This document shows positions 1 to 9,190 of a DNA stretch of 64,000 nt, piece after piece (positions within the stretch are counted from its first letter, which is position 1; every line of letters starts with the position of its first letter). Both the position numbers and the translations under genes were made by a program. Location of the stretch: positions 1,922,001 through 1,986,000 of the forward strand of contig NZ_CP042862.1 in the NCBI RefSeq assembly GCF_008001015.1, in the 5' to 3' direction. The DNA is from Serinicoccus profundi. GTDB taxonomy: Bacteria; Actinomycetota; Actinomycetes; Actinomycetales; Dermatophilaceae. The notes under the pieces were generated by a model. It did not search any database. It saw only the letters and a list, made by a program, of their open reading frames with translations, and was not told the DNA's origin.

Positions 1-139
1 GTGGTAGTGAGTGCATCGACATGTCCCTCTTCCTTGAGAGCATCGTTGTCCCGACCCGGCGGTCCCGCCGGTTCGTCACTGCGTCGCCCAGGGCCGCCCC
101 ACGCGGCCTACCACCCTCCCCACGTCCGCCCGTGGTCCG

Positions 140-162
140 CACCGGGACGTTCTGTCCCGGTG
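140..162. terminator. Perfect 9-bp hairpin, possible terminator
   Basis: A 9-base arm (CACCGGGAC) is separated by five bases from its exact complement. There is no T-tract, so it may be a Rho-independent-like terminator of whatever lies left of the window, or simply an mRNA structure. Confidence 0.4.
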
Positions 163-270
163 CCCCTCGACCCTAGGGAGGGGCGCTCGTGGAGGGCAAC
201 GAACTTGACGCACTCCATACCAAACCTTTGCCGCAGGCAGACCGGAGCCGGCGCCACGCCGCGTCGTGCA

Positions 271-285
271 CTTGAATCATTCAAG
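271..285. promoter_or_regulatory. Palindromic Fur/FurA-type operator
   Basis: CTTGAATCATTCAAG is a perfect inverted repeat (6+3+6), 21 bases before the start codon of a Fur-family gene. Actinobacterial FurA/CatR proteins autoregulate a furA-catalase operon through AT-rich palindromes of this kind at the promoter. The site is visible in the sequence; the binding protein is inferred from position. Confidence 0.7.
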
Positions 286-306
286 ATTTCGTGATCGGGT
301 GAGCCC

Positions 307-765
307 ATGACCTCGACCACCGCGCCACCCGCCGCCGCCCTCCGGGCCGCTGGTCTCCGGGTGACGTCGCCGCGGCTGGCGGTGCTCGACACGCTCGAGC
401 GCCACCCGCACGTGGAGGCGGCGGAGGTCGTCCACCTCACCCGCGCCCGACACCAGGGCGTCTCCGTCCAAGGGGTGTATGACGTGCTGGCCGCCCTCAC
501 GGCGGCGCGCCTGGTGCGTCGCATCGAGCCGGCGCACGCGGTCGCCCGCTACGAGCTGGACCGGGGTGATAATCACCACCACGTCGTCTGTCGCGACTGC
601 GACGTGCTGGTGGACGTGCCCTGCCCCGTCGGGTCGGCGCCCTGCCTCGATCCGGCCGGGGCCCAGTCCCTCGGGTTCACGGTGGACGAGGCCGAGGTCA
701 TCTACTGGGGGCGGTGCCCGCAGTGCCAGAACACCACCGACAGCACGACGAAGGAGAAGCCATGA
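307..765 (+). CDS. furA: Fur-family transcriptional regulator (FurA/CatR type)
   Basis: A 152-residue Fur-family repressor. The N-terminal winged helix (about residues 10-80) is followed by the metal-binding dimerisation half. That half shows the His cluster and CxxC at H90-H92/C95-C98 and a second CxxC at C137-C140, as expected for structural zinc. It overlaps the catalase start by four bases (ATGA), so the two are translationally coupled. This furA-catalase order is typical of actinobacteria, where the regulator senses peroxide or iron and represses the operon. A palindromic operator lies just upstream. The subfamily name is inferred from the catalase neighbour. Confidence 0.9.
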   Translation: MTSTTAPPAAALRAAGLRVTSPRLAVLDTLERHPHVEAAEVVHLTRARHQGVSVQGVYDVLAALTAARLVRRIEPAHAVARYELDRGDNHHHVVCRDCDVLVDVPCPVGSAPCLDPAGAQSLGFTVDEAEVIYWGRCPQCQNTTDSTTKEKP

Positions 766-2330
766 GCAGTCATCCCGGCTACGTCAATGCCGAGCACAGC
801 GGTGAGGGGGTGGCCCCCGAGGGGTCGACCACCAGCAACGGCGCGCCCAACGACTCCGACCGCAACAGCCTGTCGGTCGGCGCCAACGGTCCGCTCCTCC
901 TGCACGACGTGACCCTCATCGAGAACCTCGCGCACTTCGACCGCGAGAAGGTGCCGGAGCGACTGCCGCACGCCAAGGGGTCGGGCGCCTTCGGCGTCTT
1001 CGAGACCACCGAGGACGTCTCGGCCTACACCAAGGCCGGGATCTTCCAGCAGGGCGCGAGCAGCGAGGTCATCACCCGCTTCTCCACCGTCGCCGGTGAG
1101 CAGGGCTCCCCCGACACCTGGCGCGACGTCCGCGGCTTCTCGGTGCGCCTCTACACCGACGAGGGCAACCTCGACATCGTCGGCAACAACACCCCGGTGT
1201 TCTTCGTCCGCGACCCCATGAAGTTCCCCAACTTCATCCGCTCGCAGCGGCGGATGCCCGACAGCGGCCTGCGCTCGCCCAACATGCAGTGGGACTTCTG
1301 GACCGCCAACCCCGAGTCCGCGCACCAGGTCAGCTACCTCATGGGCGACCGCGGCCTGCCGCGCACGTGGCGCGAGATGAACGGCTACTCCTCCCACACC
1401 TACATGTGGGTCAACGAGTCGGGTGAGCGCTTCTGGGTGAAGTACCACTGGCACAGCGACCAGGGTGTGGCCAACATCACCAACGAGGAGGCGGAGCGCC
1501 TCGCCGGGGCCGACGCCGACCACCACCGTCGCGACCTCTTCGAGGCCATCGACCGGGGTGACCACCCGAGCTGGACGCTGTCGGTGCAGGTCATGCCCTA
1601 CGACGAGGCCAAGACCTACCGCTACAACCCGTTCGACCTCACCAAGGTGTGGCCGCACGCCGACTACCCGCTCGTCAAGGTCGGCCGGATGACCCTCAAC
1701 CGCAACCCAGAGAACTGGTTCGCCCAGATCGAGCAGGTGGCCTTCAGCCCCTCCAACCAGGTCCGCGGCACCGGCGTCTCCCCCGACAAGATGCTGCTGG
1801 CCCGGGTCTTCTCCTACCCGGACGCCCAGCGGCACCGCATCGGCGCCAACTTCACCCACCTGCCGGTGAACCAGCCCAAGACCCAGGTCAACGCCTACCA
1901 GTTCGACGGCCCCATGGCCTACCTCCACTCGGGCAGCCAGCCGACGTATGCCACCAACGCCTACGGGCGTCCGTGGTCGGACACCACCGGCCCGGTGGAG
2001 AACGGCTGGGAGGCCGACGGCGAGCTGGTGCGCCAGGCCTACGACCTGCGCCCGGACGACGACGACTTCGGCCAGGCTGGACTCCTCGTGCGTGAGGTCT
2101 ACACCGACGAGCAGCGCGAGCGCCTCGCCCAGACCGTGGGCGGCATGATGGGCGCCTGCGAGCCGGAGGTCCGGACCCGCGTCTACGCCTACTGGCGCAA
2201 CGTCGACCAGCAGCTCGGTGACCGCATCGAGCAGATCGGCTCCGGCGCGGACTCCGCGTCCGACGAGGCCGGCGACGACGCTGGGACGCTGCGCGAGCGC
2301 GAGGGCGACCTCGTGGGCGGCCAGCGCTGA
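762..2330 (+). CDS. katA: Monofunctional haem catalase, small-subunit clade
   Basis: A cytoplasmic catalase of 522 residues that dismutates hydrogen peroxide to water and oxygen. The active-site block around His70 ([13 protein letters not shown]) and Asn142/143 in VGNNTPVF are present. So is the proximal haem-ligand signature [12 protein letters not shown], with Tyr352. The length fits small-subunit catalases. ATG at 762 is chosen over the in-frame codon at 714 because AAGGAG sits at 751-756 and the start overlaps the furA stop. It is expected to be co-transcribed with and repressed by the upstream Fur protein. A second, larger catalase is on the genomic island at 46115-48325. Confidence 0.96.
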   Translation: MSSHPGYVNAEHSGEGVAPEGSTTSNGAPNDSDRNSLSVGANGPLLLHDVTLIENLAHFDREKVPERLPHAKGSGAFGVFETTEDVSAYTKAGIFQQGASSEVITRFSTVAGEQGSPDTWRDVRGFSVRLYTDEGNLDIVGNNTPVFFVRDPMKFPNFIRSQRRMPDSGLRSPNMQWDFWTANPESAHQVSYLMGDRGLPRTWREMNGYSSHTYMWVNESGERFWVKYHWHSDQGVANITNEEAERLAGADADHHRRDLFEAIDRGDHPSWTLSVQVMPYDEAKTYRYNPFDLTKVWPHADYPLVKVGRMTLNRNPENWFAQIEQVAFSPSNQVRGTGVSPDKMLLARVFSYPDAQRHRIGANFTHLPVNQPKTQVNAYQFDGPMAYLHSGSQPTYATNAYGRPWSDTTGPVENGWEADGELVRQAYDLRPDDDDFGQAGLLVREVYTDEQRERLAQTVGGMMGACEPEVRTRVYAYWRNVDQQLGDRIEQIGSGADSASDEAGDDAGTLREREGDLVGGQR

Positions 2331-2354
2331 GTCGAGCGCAGGAGCAGACCAGCC

Positions 2355-2395
2355 GCCGCGGGCGCCGGACCACACCCTGGTCCGGCGCCCGCGGC
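2355..2395. terminator. Strong 18-bp hairpin between convergent genes
   Basis: A perfect 18-bp stem with a 5-base loop (CACCC) lies between the convergent katA and sseB genes. It has no T-tract. It most likely works as a bidirectional terminator. Confidence 0.75.
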
Positions 2396-2417
2396 GCGTC
2401 CGGGTGAGGCGAGTGGC

Positions 2418-3185
2418 CTACTCGGACGAAGCGGGGAGCAGCCGGAAGGCCACGGCGTCGATCCGGGCGCGGGTCTCGGCGTCGACCGCCAGCCGCTCAC
2501 CGATCCGGGTCACCACCGCCTGCACCTGCGCTGCGGTGAGCCCCGGGCACAGCGCCAGCTCGACCAGGAGGTCGCCCGCCTCGCCGCCCAGCCGGTGGGC
2601 GCTCACCGCCTCCTCGTGGCGCGCGGCCTGCGCCACGGCCGCCGCCACGTGGTCGTCGGCATGAGCCGGCACCCAGGGGCGGGCCATCGCCAGCGCCCAC
2701 ACCATCGAGCCGGTCAAGGTGTATGCCGCGGGGCCGGGTGCCGCCGGGAGGTCCAGCGGGATGACCGAGCAGCCCTCCTGGACGGCGGCCCGGGCGGCAC
2801 GCTGCGCGGTGACCGGGACGGGTCGGGCCGAGGGGTCCCACGCGGTGAGGGCTCCCGTGCTGGTGAAGGCGGGCAGCGCGCGCTGACCGTCGGGGGCGAC
2901 GAGGGTGACCGAGGCCATGTCGCTGCGCGCGTCGACCGGGACGCCGGAGCTGTCGTCGACCTCGGCGGCGACCGCGACGATCGGCACGACGAGCCGGGCG
3001 CGCGCGACCGCGGCCACGACCTCCTGGGGAGCCGGGTCGGGACCGGCGAGGAGTGCCGCCAGGGCCTGGTCGGCCGCGCCGGTGTCGTCGTCGAAGCCGG
3101 TGCCGCGCAAGGTGCGCCCCGCCCAGGGCACCCCGCCGGTGTCAGCCCCCTCCTGCGGTCGGTGCCCCGAGAAGCGGTCGCTCAT
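2418..3185 (-). CDS. SseB-family protein
   Basis: A 255-residue protein with an SseB-type N-terminal domain (about residues 35-145, including the stretches VVPIVAVAAEV and ALPAFTSTGALTAWDP). A C-terminal helical part follows. SseB homologues occur beside priA and hisH in many actinobacteria, and their biochemical role is not established. Its ATG overlaps the priA stop by four bases (ATGA), so it is the last gene of an operon running glnA2-glnE-unknown-priA-sseB. No catalytic motif is visible. Confidence 0.75.
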   Translation of the reverse strand: MSDRFSGHRPQEGADTGGVPWAGRTLRGTGFDDDTGAADQALAALLAGPDPAPQEVVAAVARARLVVPIVAVAAEVDDSSGVPVDARSDMASVTLVAPDGQRALPAFTSTGALTAWDPSARPVPVTAQRAARAAVQEGCSVIPLDLPAAPGPAAYTLTGSMVWALAMARPWVPAHADDHVAAAVAQAARHEEAVSAHRLGGEAGDLLVELALCPGLTAAQVQAVVTRIGERLAVDAETRARIDAVAFRLLPASSE

Positions 3186-3889
3186 GCGGTGACCTCCAGG
3201 GCCTGGGCCAGGGTGAACGCCCCGTCGTGCAGCGCCGCCCCCAGCACCACCTCGTCGACCTCCTGGCAGTCCCGCAGGGCGCCGAGGTCGTCCAGCACCG
3301 CCACGCCCCCCGACGCGGTGACCGGGGCACCCACGAGCTGGGCCACGGAGCGGAAGAGCGAGAGGTCGGCGCCCGTGCGCCGCCCGTCGCGGGAGGCATC
3401 GGCGACGAGCACCCGGACATGTCCCTCGCGCAGGACGGCGTGCCCGGCGAGGACCGTCTCGAGCGTGCCGAGGACGAGCGGGGTGCCGCGGGCGACGACC
3501 TGTCCCTCCCGCACGTCGACCGCGACGACCAGCCGCTCCCCCAGCAGGTCTACCGCGCGCTCCAGCACGTCGCGAGAGGCGAGGGCCGAGCTGGCCAGCA
3601 CCACCCGCGCGGCACCGGTGCGCGCCGCCCACGCGAGGTCCTCGGGCCCGGTGATCCCCCCGGAGAGCTGCACCGGCACGGGCAGCTGCTCGACCAGGAG
3701 CTCCATGAGCCGGGGGTCGCCCCCACGACCGAAGGCGCGGTCCAGGTCGACGAGATGGATCCTCCGGGCGCCCTGGTCGACGAAGGCCTGCGCGACATCG
3801 AGCGGCCGTGCCGGGAGGTCGGCGTCCACCTGTGCCGCCCGCCCGGAGGCGACGTCGACGGCAGGGAGCAGGTCCAGCGTTCCGGTCAC
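3182..3889 (-). CDS. priA: Bifunctional phosphoribosyl isomerase PriA (HisA/TrpF)
   Basis: A (beta/alpha)8-barrel isomerase of 235 residues. In actinobacteria PriA serves histidine biosynthesis (ProFAR isomerase) and often also the tryptophan step (PRA isomerase). The opening strand LLPAVDV carries the catalytic Asp (D12). The second conserved Asp is in VVAVDVREGQ, and the phosphate-binding ends include QLSGGIT and TASGGVAVLDD. The GTG start overlaps the stop of the upstream gene (GTGA), which decides it. Loop 1 is divergent (SGRAAQVDAD), so dual activity is likely but not certain. HisA alone is the alternative. Confidence 0.85.
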   Translation of the reverse strand: MTGTLDLLPAVDVASGRAAQVDADLPARPLDVAQAFVDQGARRIHLVDLDRAFGRGGDPRLMELLVEQLPVPVQLSGGITGPEDLAWAARTGAARVVLASSALASRDVLERAVDLLGERLVVAVDVREGQVVARGTPLVLGTLETVLAGHAVLREGHVRVLVADASRDGRRTGADLSLFRSVAQLVGAPVTASGGVAVLDDLGALRDCQEVDEVVLGAALHDGAFTLAQALEVTA

Positions 3890-4539
3890 GACAGGACGCC
3901 CAGCTCGCGGCGCAGCCGCACCGAGTCGCGCACGGCGTCCTCGAACCACTCCACCTGCTGAGGGTCGGGGTCGCGCCGCACCGCGCCGGGAAGCGTGTCC
4001 GCGTGGGCGGGGTCGTCGAGGAGACGGGTGCCGGGCAGCCCGAGGGTGGCCATGACGGCCTGCAGCATCCGGGCCGGGCGCACCCGCGTCTCGTGCAGCA
4101 GGTCGACCAGCTCGTCGCGCACCGGCGCCTCGGCCCCGGCGAGGCGCACGAGCTCGGACGGGCCGGCGAGCTCCAGGCCCGGCGGTCGCAGCAGACCCTG
4201 CTCGGGCTCCCACACCACCCAGCGCACCCGCCGGCGGCGGCCCGGCGCGTGCACCGTGACCAGGGCCCGCCCGTCGATCTCGAAGAACCCCAGCCCCGGC
4301 GCGGCGCGAGCGGACAGCGCCCGGCAGGCGTTGACCAGGCCCCCGTCGTCGTAGGGCGAGCCGGCACGGGACGGCCCTCGGGTGACCACGGCGACCCAGC
4401 CCTGCAGGGGCACCACGGTGACGGGGACGATGCTCGCCGCGACCCAGGTGTCCACCTCGGGGCGTGGGCCGGCCGCGAGGACCAGTCCCTGGGAGCGTCC
4501 GGACGGGGTGGGGTCGTCGGCGGGGCTCACCCGGCTCAT
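3886..4539 (-). CDS. Unrecognised conserved-looking protein in glnE-priA operon
   Basis: I do not recognise this 217-residue protein. It has no signal peptide or membrane segment. The N-terminal half is beta-rich (VDTWVAASIVPVTVVPLQG) and the C-terminal half is helical with several Arg/Glu-rich stretches. The ATG at 4539 lies one base after the glnE stop, and its own stop overlaps the priA start. It is therefore translated within the same operon and probably functions with, or is regulated with, nitrogen and histidine metabolism. No function is proposed. Confidence 0.7.
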   Translation of the reverse strand: MSRVSPADDPTPSGRSQGLVLAAGPRPEVDTWVAASIVPVTVVPLQGWVAVVTRGPSRAGSPYDDGGLVNACRALSARAAPGLGFFEIDGRALVTVHAPGRRRRVRWVVWEPEQGLLRPPGLELAGPSELVRLAGAEAPVRDELVDLLHETRVRPARMLQAVMATLGLPGTRLLDDPAHADTLPGAVRRDPDPQQVEWFEDAVRDSVRLRRELGVLS

Positions 4540-4540
4540 C

Positions 4541-7500
4541 CTACGGACCGGCCGGCCCGGCTCCACCCTCGCCACGTCGACGTCGCTCCGAGCGCCCGAA
4601 GGGGTCCCGGCGCGGTGGTGGGTAGTGGTCCGCCGCCCGCGGGGGCGAGGCGACCCGGGGGCGGCCGAAGCCGTCGGTGCGCCGGTCACGGCTCGGGGCG
4701 TCCGGCCGACGACCCGGCGCGCCCGGACGCGCCTGCCGCTGGGCGGGCTCGCCCTCGACCCCGGTGCGGGGCGGGCGGTTGCCGTAGAGCAGTCGCTCGA
4801 CCACCTCGCGGGAGTGTCGTGCCGTGCGTCGCCAGTCCTGTGCCAGAGAGGCCCCGCTGCCGGGTCCACGGCGCATGACGCGCGACATACCCTCGGCGTC
4901 GCGCAGGTTGCTCGGGACGCTGTCCACGGGCCTGCCGCGCCAGACGATGCCGGCGTCACGCAGCTGGGAGGCCACGGACCACGCCTCGAGCAGCGGCGCC
5001 CGGTCCTGCTCGCTGAGCAGGCCCGCGTCACCCGCCGCGCGCAGGGCGTCGATGGTGCTGGTCGTCCGCAGCCCTGGGTGGTCGTGGGCGTGGCGCAGCT
5101 GCAGCAGCTGGGCCACCCACTCGACGTCGGACAGCCCGCCCAGACCCAGCTTGAGATGGGTGCGGGGGTCCGCTCCGCGGGGCAGGCGCTCGGCCTCCAT
5201 CCGGGCCTTGAGGGTGCGGATCTCCCGGACCGCCGAGTCCTCGATGCCCCCCTCGGGCCAGCGCAACGGCCGGATCATCTCCGTGAACGCCTCCCCCAGC
5301 GCGGGGTCGCCCGCGACGGGCCTGGCCCGCAGCAGGGCCTGCGACTCCCAGCCGGCCGACCACCGCTCGTAGTAGCTGCGGTAGCCCTCCAGGCTGCGCA
5401 CGAGCGGGCCGGCCTTGCCCTCCGGTCGCAGGGCGGCGTCCAGCTCGAGCACCGGGTCGGGGCCGGTGCCGGTCAGGCCCTTGCGCAGCTCGGTGATGAT
5501 CGCGGTCGCCTGCTCGGCGGCCCGCTCCGGGTCGGCCCCGGGGAGCGTGTCGTAGACGTACATCACGTCGGCGTCGCTGGCGTAGCCCACCTCGCGGCCC
5601 CCGAGGCGACCCATGCCGACGACCAGCACCGCAGCGGCGGCCTCCTCACCCCGACGGGCCAGCACCCGGCGGGTCGCCACCCCCAGCGCCCCCTCGAGGT
5701 AGGCGTCGGTCAGGTCGCTCAGGGCCTGGCGCACCTGAGGGCCCTCCCAGCCGGCCGCCAGGTCACCGAGGACGATCCTGACCAGCTCCCGGGCGCGCAC
5801 CGAGCGGACCGACGCGAACGCCTCCTCGGCGCTCTCCTGGCGCACCGCTGCCGCCGTCATCCGCGCGACGAGGGCGTCCTTGTCGGGTGTCATAAGCTCG
5901 CCCTCGTCGCCCAGCAACGCGACCGTCTCCGGGCTGCGGATGAGCAGGTCCACGGCATACCTGCTCGAGGACAGGACCCGCGCGAGACGCTGCGCCGCGC
6001 TGCCCTCGTCGCGGAGCATGCCGAGGTACCAGTGGGTCGTGCCGAGCGCGTCGCTGATCTGCCGGAAGGCCAGGAGCCCGGCGTCGGGGTCGGCGCCGTC
6101 GGCGAACCAGGAGAGCATGACCGGCAGGAGGTGGCGTTGGATCGTGGCGCGGCGGCTGACCCCCTCCGTCAGCGCCTCGAGGTGGCGCATCGCGCCGGCC
6201 GGGTCGCGGAAGCCGAGGGCGGCCAGCCGCTCGCGGGCAGCCTCCGGCGACAGCCGGGCCTCGTCGGAGGACAGCCGCGCGACCGCCGAGAGCAGGGGCC
6301 GGTAGAATAACCGCTCGTGCAGCCGACGGACCTCGCGGCGCACCCCCTTCCAGCGCGTCAGGACGGCCTTGTCGGCCTCGCCGCGCTCGCCCAGGGCCCG
6401 ACCGAGGCGGCGCAGGTCGGCCTCGCCGGTCGGCATGAGGTGGGTGCGCTTCATCCGGTGCAGCTGCACGCGGTGCTCCAGGCACCGCAGCAGCCGGTAT
6501 GCCTCGTCGAGGGCGTGCGCGTCCTCGCGCCCGACGTAGCCCCCGTCGCGGAGCGCCGCCAGCGCCTCCAGCGTGGTGCGTGAACGCAGCCCGGAGTCGG
6601 CCCGCCCGTGGACCAGCTGCAGCAGCTGGACGCTGAACTCGATGTCGCGCAGGCCGCCGGGGCCGAGCTTGATCTGGCGGTCGACCTCCTCGCGCTTGAC
6701 GTGCTGCTCCACCCGGCGACGCATCGACTGGACGTCGTCGACGAAGTTGTCGCGGCCGGCGGCCTCCCAGACCAGGGGCTCGACGATCTCCAGCCAGCGG
6801 CGACCGAGATCGCCGTCACCGGCGACGACCCGCGCCTTGAGCAGCGCCTGGAACTCCCACGTCTTGGCCCAGCGCTGGTAGTACTCCCGGTGCGAGGCCA
6901 GGGAGCGCACCAGCGGGCCGTGCCTGCCCTCCGGGCGCAGCGCCGCGTCCACCTGCCAGAGCGAGCCCTCGGCGCTGGACTCGCCGCAGATCCGCATCAC
7001 CGCGGAGGCGAGCCGGGCCCCCACGGCCAGGGCCTGCGACTCCTCCTCCCCCTGCCGGGGCGCGGCGAGGAAGATGACGTCGACGTCGGAGAGGTAGTTG
7101 AGCTCCCGCCCCCCGGTCTTGCCCATCCCCACGATGGCCAGGTCGCACTGCTCCTCGCCCGGGACCTCGGCGCGGGCGAGGAGCAGCGCGCCCTCCAGCG
7201 CGGCCGACGCGAGGTCCGCGAGCGCCCCGCCCACGGCCGGCAGGAGGGCCACCGGATCGTCGCTGGTCAGGTCGGCCGTCGCGACCCGCAACAGCTGTCG
7301 ACGGTAGGCGACGCGCAGGGCATCGGCGCCCGCACGTCCTTCCTGGCCCCGCACCGCCTCGACGATCGCCCACGCCTCGGGCGACCCGCCCTCGGCGACG
7401 TCCTCGATGTGCTCGGGGTGGCGCAGGAGCGACTCGCCCAGGGCCACCGACCCGCCCAGCAGGGCGAGGAGCCGGCGACGAGGCGCACCCCCGGCACGCA

Positions 7501-7843
7501 CCACCGGCAGCGTCAGGGCGTCGGTGCGCTCGCCCCGGGCACCGGTCGAGCGCGGGTCCAGCAGGCGCACGAGCAGCAGCAGGGCCGCGTCGGGATCGGC
7601 ACTGCTGCCGAGGTCGGCGACCAGGTCCGCGGTGTCGACCTCGCTGCCGCCCTCGCCCTCGCCCGCCGGAGCGAGCCGCTCGAGCACCTCGGTGAGCAGC
7701 TGCCCGGCCCGCCTGCTGTCCTCGAAACCGCCACGGGCCAGCTGTGAGGCCCCGAGCCGGTCACCCTCGGGACGGCCGCTCGCGCGCCCCTCCCGCCCGG
7801 CGCGAGCGGCGCCGGCCTGGTCGGAGGGGCGGGAGGTGGACAC
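4541..7843 (-). CDS. glnE: Bifunctional glutamine synthetase adenylyltransferase/deadenylase
   Basis: A 1100-residue GlnE that attaches AMP to, and removes it from, glutamine synthetase in response to nitrogen status. Two nucleotidyltransferase domains are visible. The first has GMGKTGGRELNYLSDVDVIF and the second GMGRLGGREVGYASDADV, both with the G-(x)-S-D-x-D metal site. Each is followed by helical GlnD_UR_UTase-like segments (LKLGPGGLRDIEF and LKLGLGGLSDVEW). The GTG start at 7843 lies 14 bases after the glnA2 stop. The last roughly 75 residues are an Arg/Pro-rich low-complexity tail not usual for the family. Gene order glnA2-glnE matches mycobacteria. Confidence 0.96.
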   Translation of the reverse strand: MSTSRPSDQAGAARAGREGRASGRPEGDRLGASQLARGGFEDSRRAGQLLTEVLERLAPAGEGEGGSEVDTADLVADLGSSADPDAALLLLVRLLDPRSTGARGERTDALTLPVVRAGGAPRRRLLALLGGSVALGESLLRHPEHIEDVAEGGSPEAWAIVEAVRGQEGRAGADALRVAYRRQLLRVATADLTSDDPVALLPAVGGALADLASAALEGALLLARAEVPGEEQCDLAIVGMGKTGGRELNYLSDVDVIFLAAPRQGEEESQALAVGARLASAVMRICGESSAEGSLWQVDAALRPEGRHGPLVRSLASHREYYQRWAKTWEFQALLKARVVAGDGDLGRRWLEIVEPLVWEAAGRDNFVDDVQSMRRRVEQHVKREEVDRQIKLGPGGLRDIEFSVQLLQLVHGRADSGLRSRTTLEALAALRDGGYVGREDAHALDEAYRLLRCLEHRVQLHRMKRTHLMPTGEADLRRLGRALGERGEADKAVLTRWKGVRREVRRLHERLFYRPLLSAVARLSSDEARLSPEAARERLAALGFRDPAGAMRHLEALTEGVSRRATIQRHLLPVMLSWFADGADPDAGLLAFRQISDALGTTHWYLGMLRDEGSAAQRLARVLSSSRYAVDLLIRSPETVALLGDEGELMTPDKDALVARMTAAAVRQESAEEAFASVRSVRARELVRIVLGDLAAGWEGPQVRQALSDLTDAYLEGALGVATRRVLARRGEEAAAAVLVVGMGRLGGREVGYASDADVMYVYDTLPGADPERAAEQATAIITELRKGLTGTGPDPVLELDAALRPEGKAGPLVRSLEGYRSYYERWSAGWESQALLRARPVAGDPALGEAFTEMIRPLRWPEGGIEDSAVREIRTLKARMEAERLPRGADPRTHLKLGLGGLSDVEWVAQLLQLRHAHDHPGLRTTSTIDALRAAGDAGLLSEQDRAPLLEAWSVASQLRDAGIVWRGRPVDSVPSNLRDAEGMSRVMRRGPGSGASLAQDWRRTARHSREVVERLLYGNRPPRTGVEGEPAQRQARPGAPGRRPDAPSRDRRTDGFGRPRVASPPRAADHYPPPRRDPFGRSERRRRGEGGAGPAGP

Positions 7844-7857
7844 GGCATACCCTCGCG

Positions 7858-9186
7858 TCACAGGTGGAGCAGGTAGCGGTCCAGCTCGAACTGCGTGACC
7901 TGGGAGCGGTAGTCGCCCCACTCCTGCCACTTGTTGCGCAGGTAGAAGTCGAAGACCTGCTCACCGAGGACGTCGGCCACCAGCTCGGACTCCTCCATGA
8001 CGGCCACCGCCTCGCCCAGGCTCTGCGGCAGCGGATCGATGCCCATCGCGCGCCGCTCGGCGTCGGTGAGGACCCACACGTCGTCCTCGGCCTCGGGGGG
8101 CAGGTCGTAGCCCTCCTTGATGCCCTTCAGCCCGGAGGCCAGGATGAGCGCATAGGTGAGGTAGGGGTTGCACGCGGCGTCGATCGAGCGCACCTCGATC
8201 CGACGTGAGTGCCCCTTGCCGATGGAGTACATCGGCACCCGCGCCAGGGCGGAACGGTTGTTGTGCCCCCAGCAGACGTGCGCCGGTGCCTCGCCGCCGC
8301 CCCACAGCCGCTTGTAGGAGTTGACCCACTGGTTGGTCACCGCGCAGATCTCCCGGCTGTGCATGAGCACCCCGGCCATGAACCGGCGGCCCGTCTGGGA
8401 CAGCTCGTAGTTGGCGCCCGGCTCGTAGAAGGCGTTGCTGTCGCCCTCGAACAACGACACGTGGGTATGCATCCCTGACCCGGGGTGCCCGGCCAACGGC
8501 TTGGGCATGAAGGTCGCGAAGGCCTTCTCGTGCAGCGCCACCTCCCGCACGACCGTGCGGAAGGTCATGATGTTGTCGGCCATCGACAGCGCGTCGGCGT
8601 AGCGCAGGTCGATCTCCTGCTGGCCCGGGCCGCCCTCGTGGTGGCTGAACTCCACCGAGATCCCCATCTGCTCGAGCATCTCGATCGCAGCCCGGCGGAA
8701 GTCGTGGCCGTCGCCGCGGGCGACGTGGTCGAAGTAGCCCGCCTGGTCGACCGGGGTGGGGCCGACCGTGCGGTCGTAGGGCTCCTTGAAGAGGTAGAAC
8801 TCGATCTCGGGGTGGGTGTAGAAGGTGAAGCCCTGCTCCCCCGCCACGTCGAGGGTGCGCCGCAGGATGTTGCGCGAGTCGGTGGCCGCCGGGGTGCCGT
8901 CGGGCATGTTGATGTCGCAGAACATCCGGGCTGTGCGGTCCCGCCAGGGCAGGACCTGGAAGGTGTCGGCGTCGGGCTGGACGATCATGTCGGCCTCGTA
9001 GACCCGAGTGAAGCCCTCGATGACGCTGCCGTCGATCCCGATGCCCTCGGTGAAGGCCTGCTCGAGCTCCGCCGGGGCGACCGCCACGGACTTCAGGGTG
9101 CCCATGAGGTCGGTGAACCAGAGCCGGACGAACCGGATGTCCCTCTCCTCGATGGTGCGGAGGACATACTCCTGCTGGCGGTTCAT
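7858..9186 (-). CDS. glnA2: Glutamine synthetase, GlnA2 type
   Basis: A 442-residue type-I-like glutamine synthetase (ATP + glutamate + ammonia to glutamine). The N-terminal beta-grasp begins with NRQQEYVLRTIEERDIRFVR, close to mycobacterial GlnA2. The catalytic domain contains GSGMHTHVSLF, NSYKRL and the substrate-binding RSIDAACNPYL. A tyrosine precedes DLPPEAEDD where adenylylated enzymes carry their target Tyr, so control by the adjacent GlnE is possible. GlnA2 proteins are nevertheless usually described as secondary enzymes. The ATG at 9186 gives the family N-terminus. glnE follows after 14 bases. Confidence 0.93.
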   Translation of the reverse strand: MNRQQEYVLRTIEERDIRFVRLWFTDLMGTLKSVAVAPAELEQAFTEGIGIDGSVIEGFTRVYEADMIVQPDADTFQVLPWRDRTARMFCDINMPDGTPAATDSRNILRRTLDVAGEQGFTFYTHPEIEFYLFKEPYDRTVGPTPVDQAGYFDHVARGDGHDFRRAAIEMLEQMGISVEFSHHEGGPGQQEIDLRYADALSMADNIMTFRTVVREVALHEKAFATFMPKPLAGHPGSGMHTHVSLFEGDSNAFYEPGANYELSQTGRRFMAGVLMHSREICAVTNQWVNSYKRLWGGGEAPAHVCWGHNNRSALARVPMYSIGKGHSRRIEVRSIDAACNPYLTYALILASGLKGIKEGYDLPPEAEDDVWVLTDAERRAMGIDPLPQSLGEAVAVMEESELVADVLGEQVFDFYLRNKWQEWGDYRSQVTQFELDRYLLHL

Positions 9187-9190
9187 GGCC

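Larger units (their letters stand above)
1..306. other. Intergenic leader with no convincing gene
   Basis: I recognise no gene here. An open frame crosses this stretch but its product is low-complexity and has no start signal I trust. The stretch holds a hairpin (140-162) and a palindromic operator (271-285), listed separately. It is probably the tail of an upstream unit plus the promoter region of the regulator gene that follows. Confidence 0.5.

Noticed and set aside
205-230. Sigma-70 promoter with TTGACG before furA
   Set aside because: No acceptable -10 element at 16-18 bases.
714-764. Earlier katA start at 714
   Set aside because: It would extend deep into furA; the ATG at 762 has AAGGAG and the ATGA overlap.
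702-2375. Long minus-strand frame opposite katA
   Set aside because: Shadow of high-GC codon structure; the plus strand encodes a complete catalase with all motifs.
4382-6310. Long plus-strand frame opposite glnE
   Set aside because: Antisense shadow; GlnE domains are complete on the minus strand.
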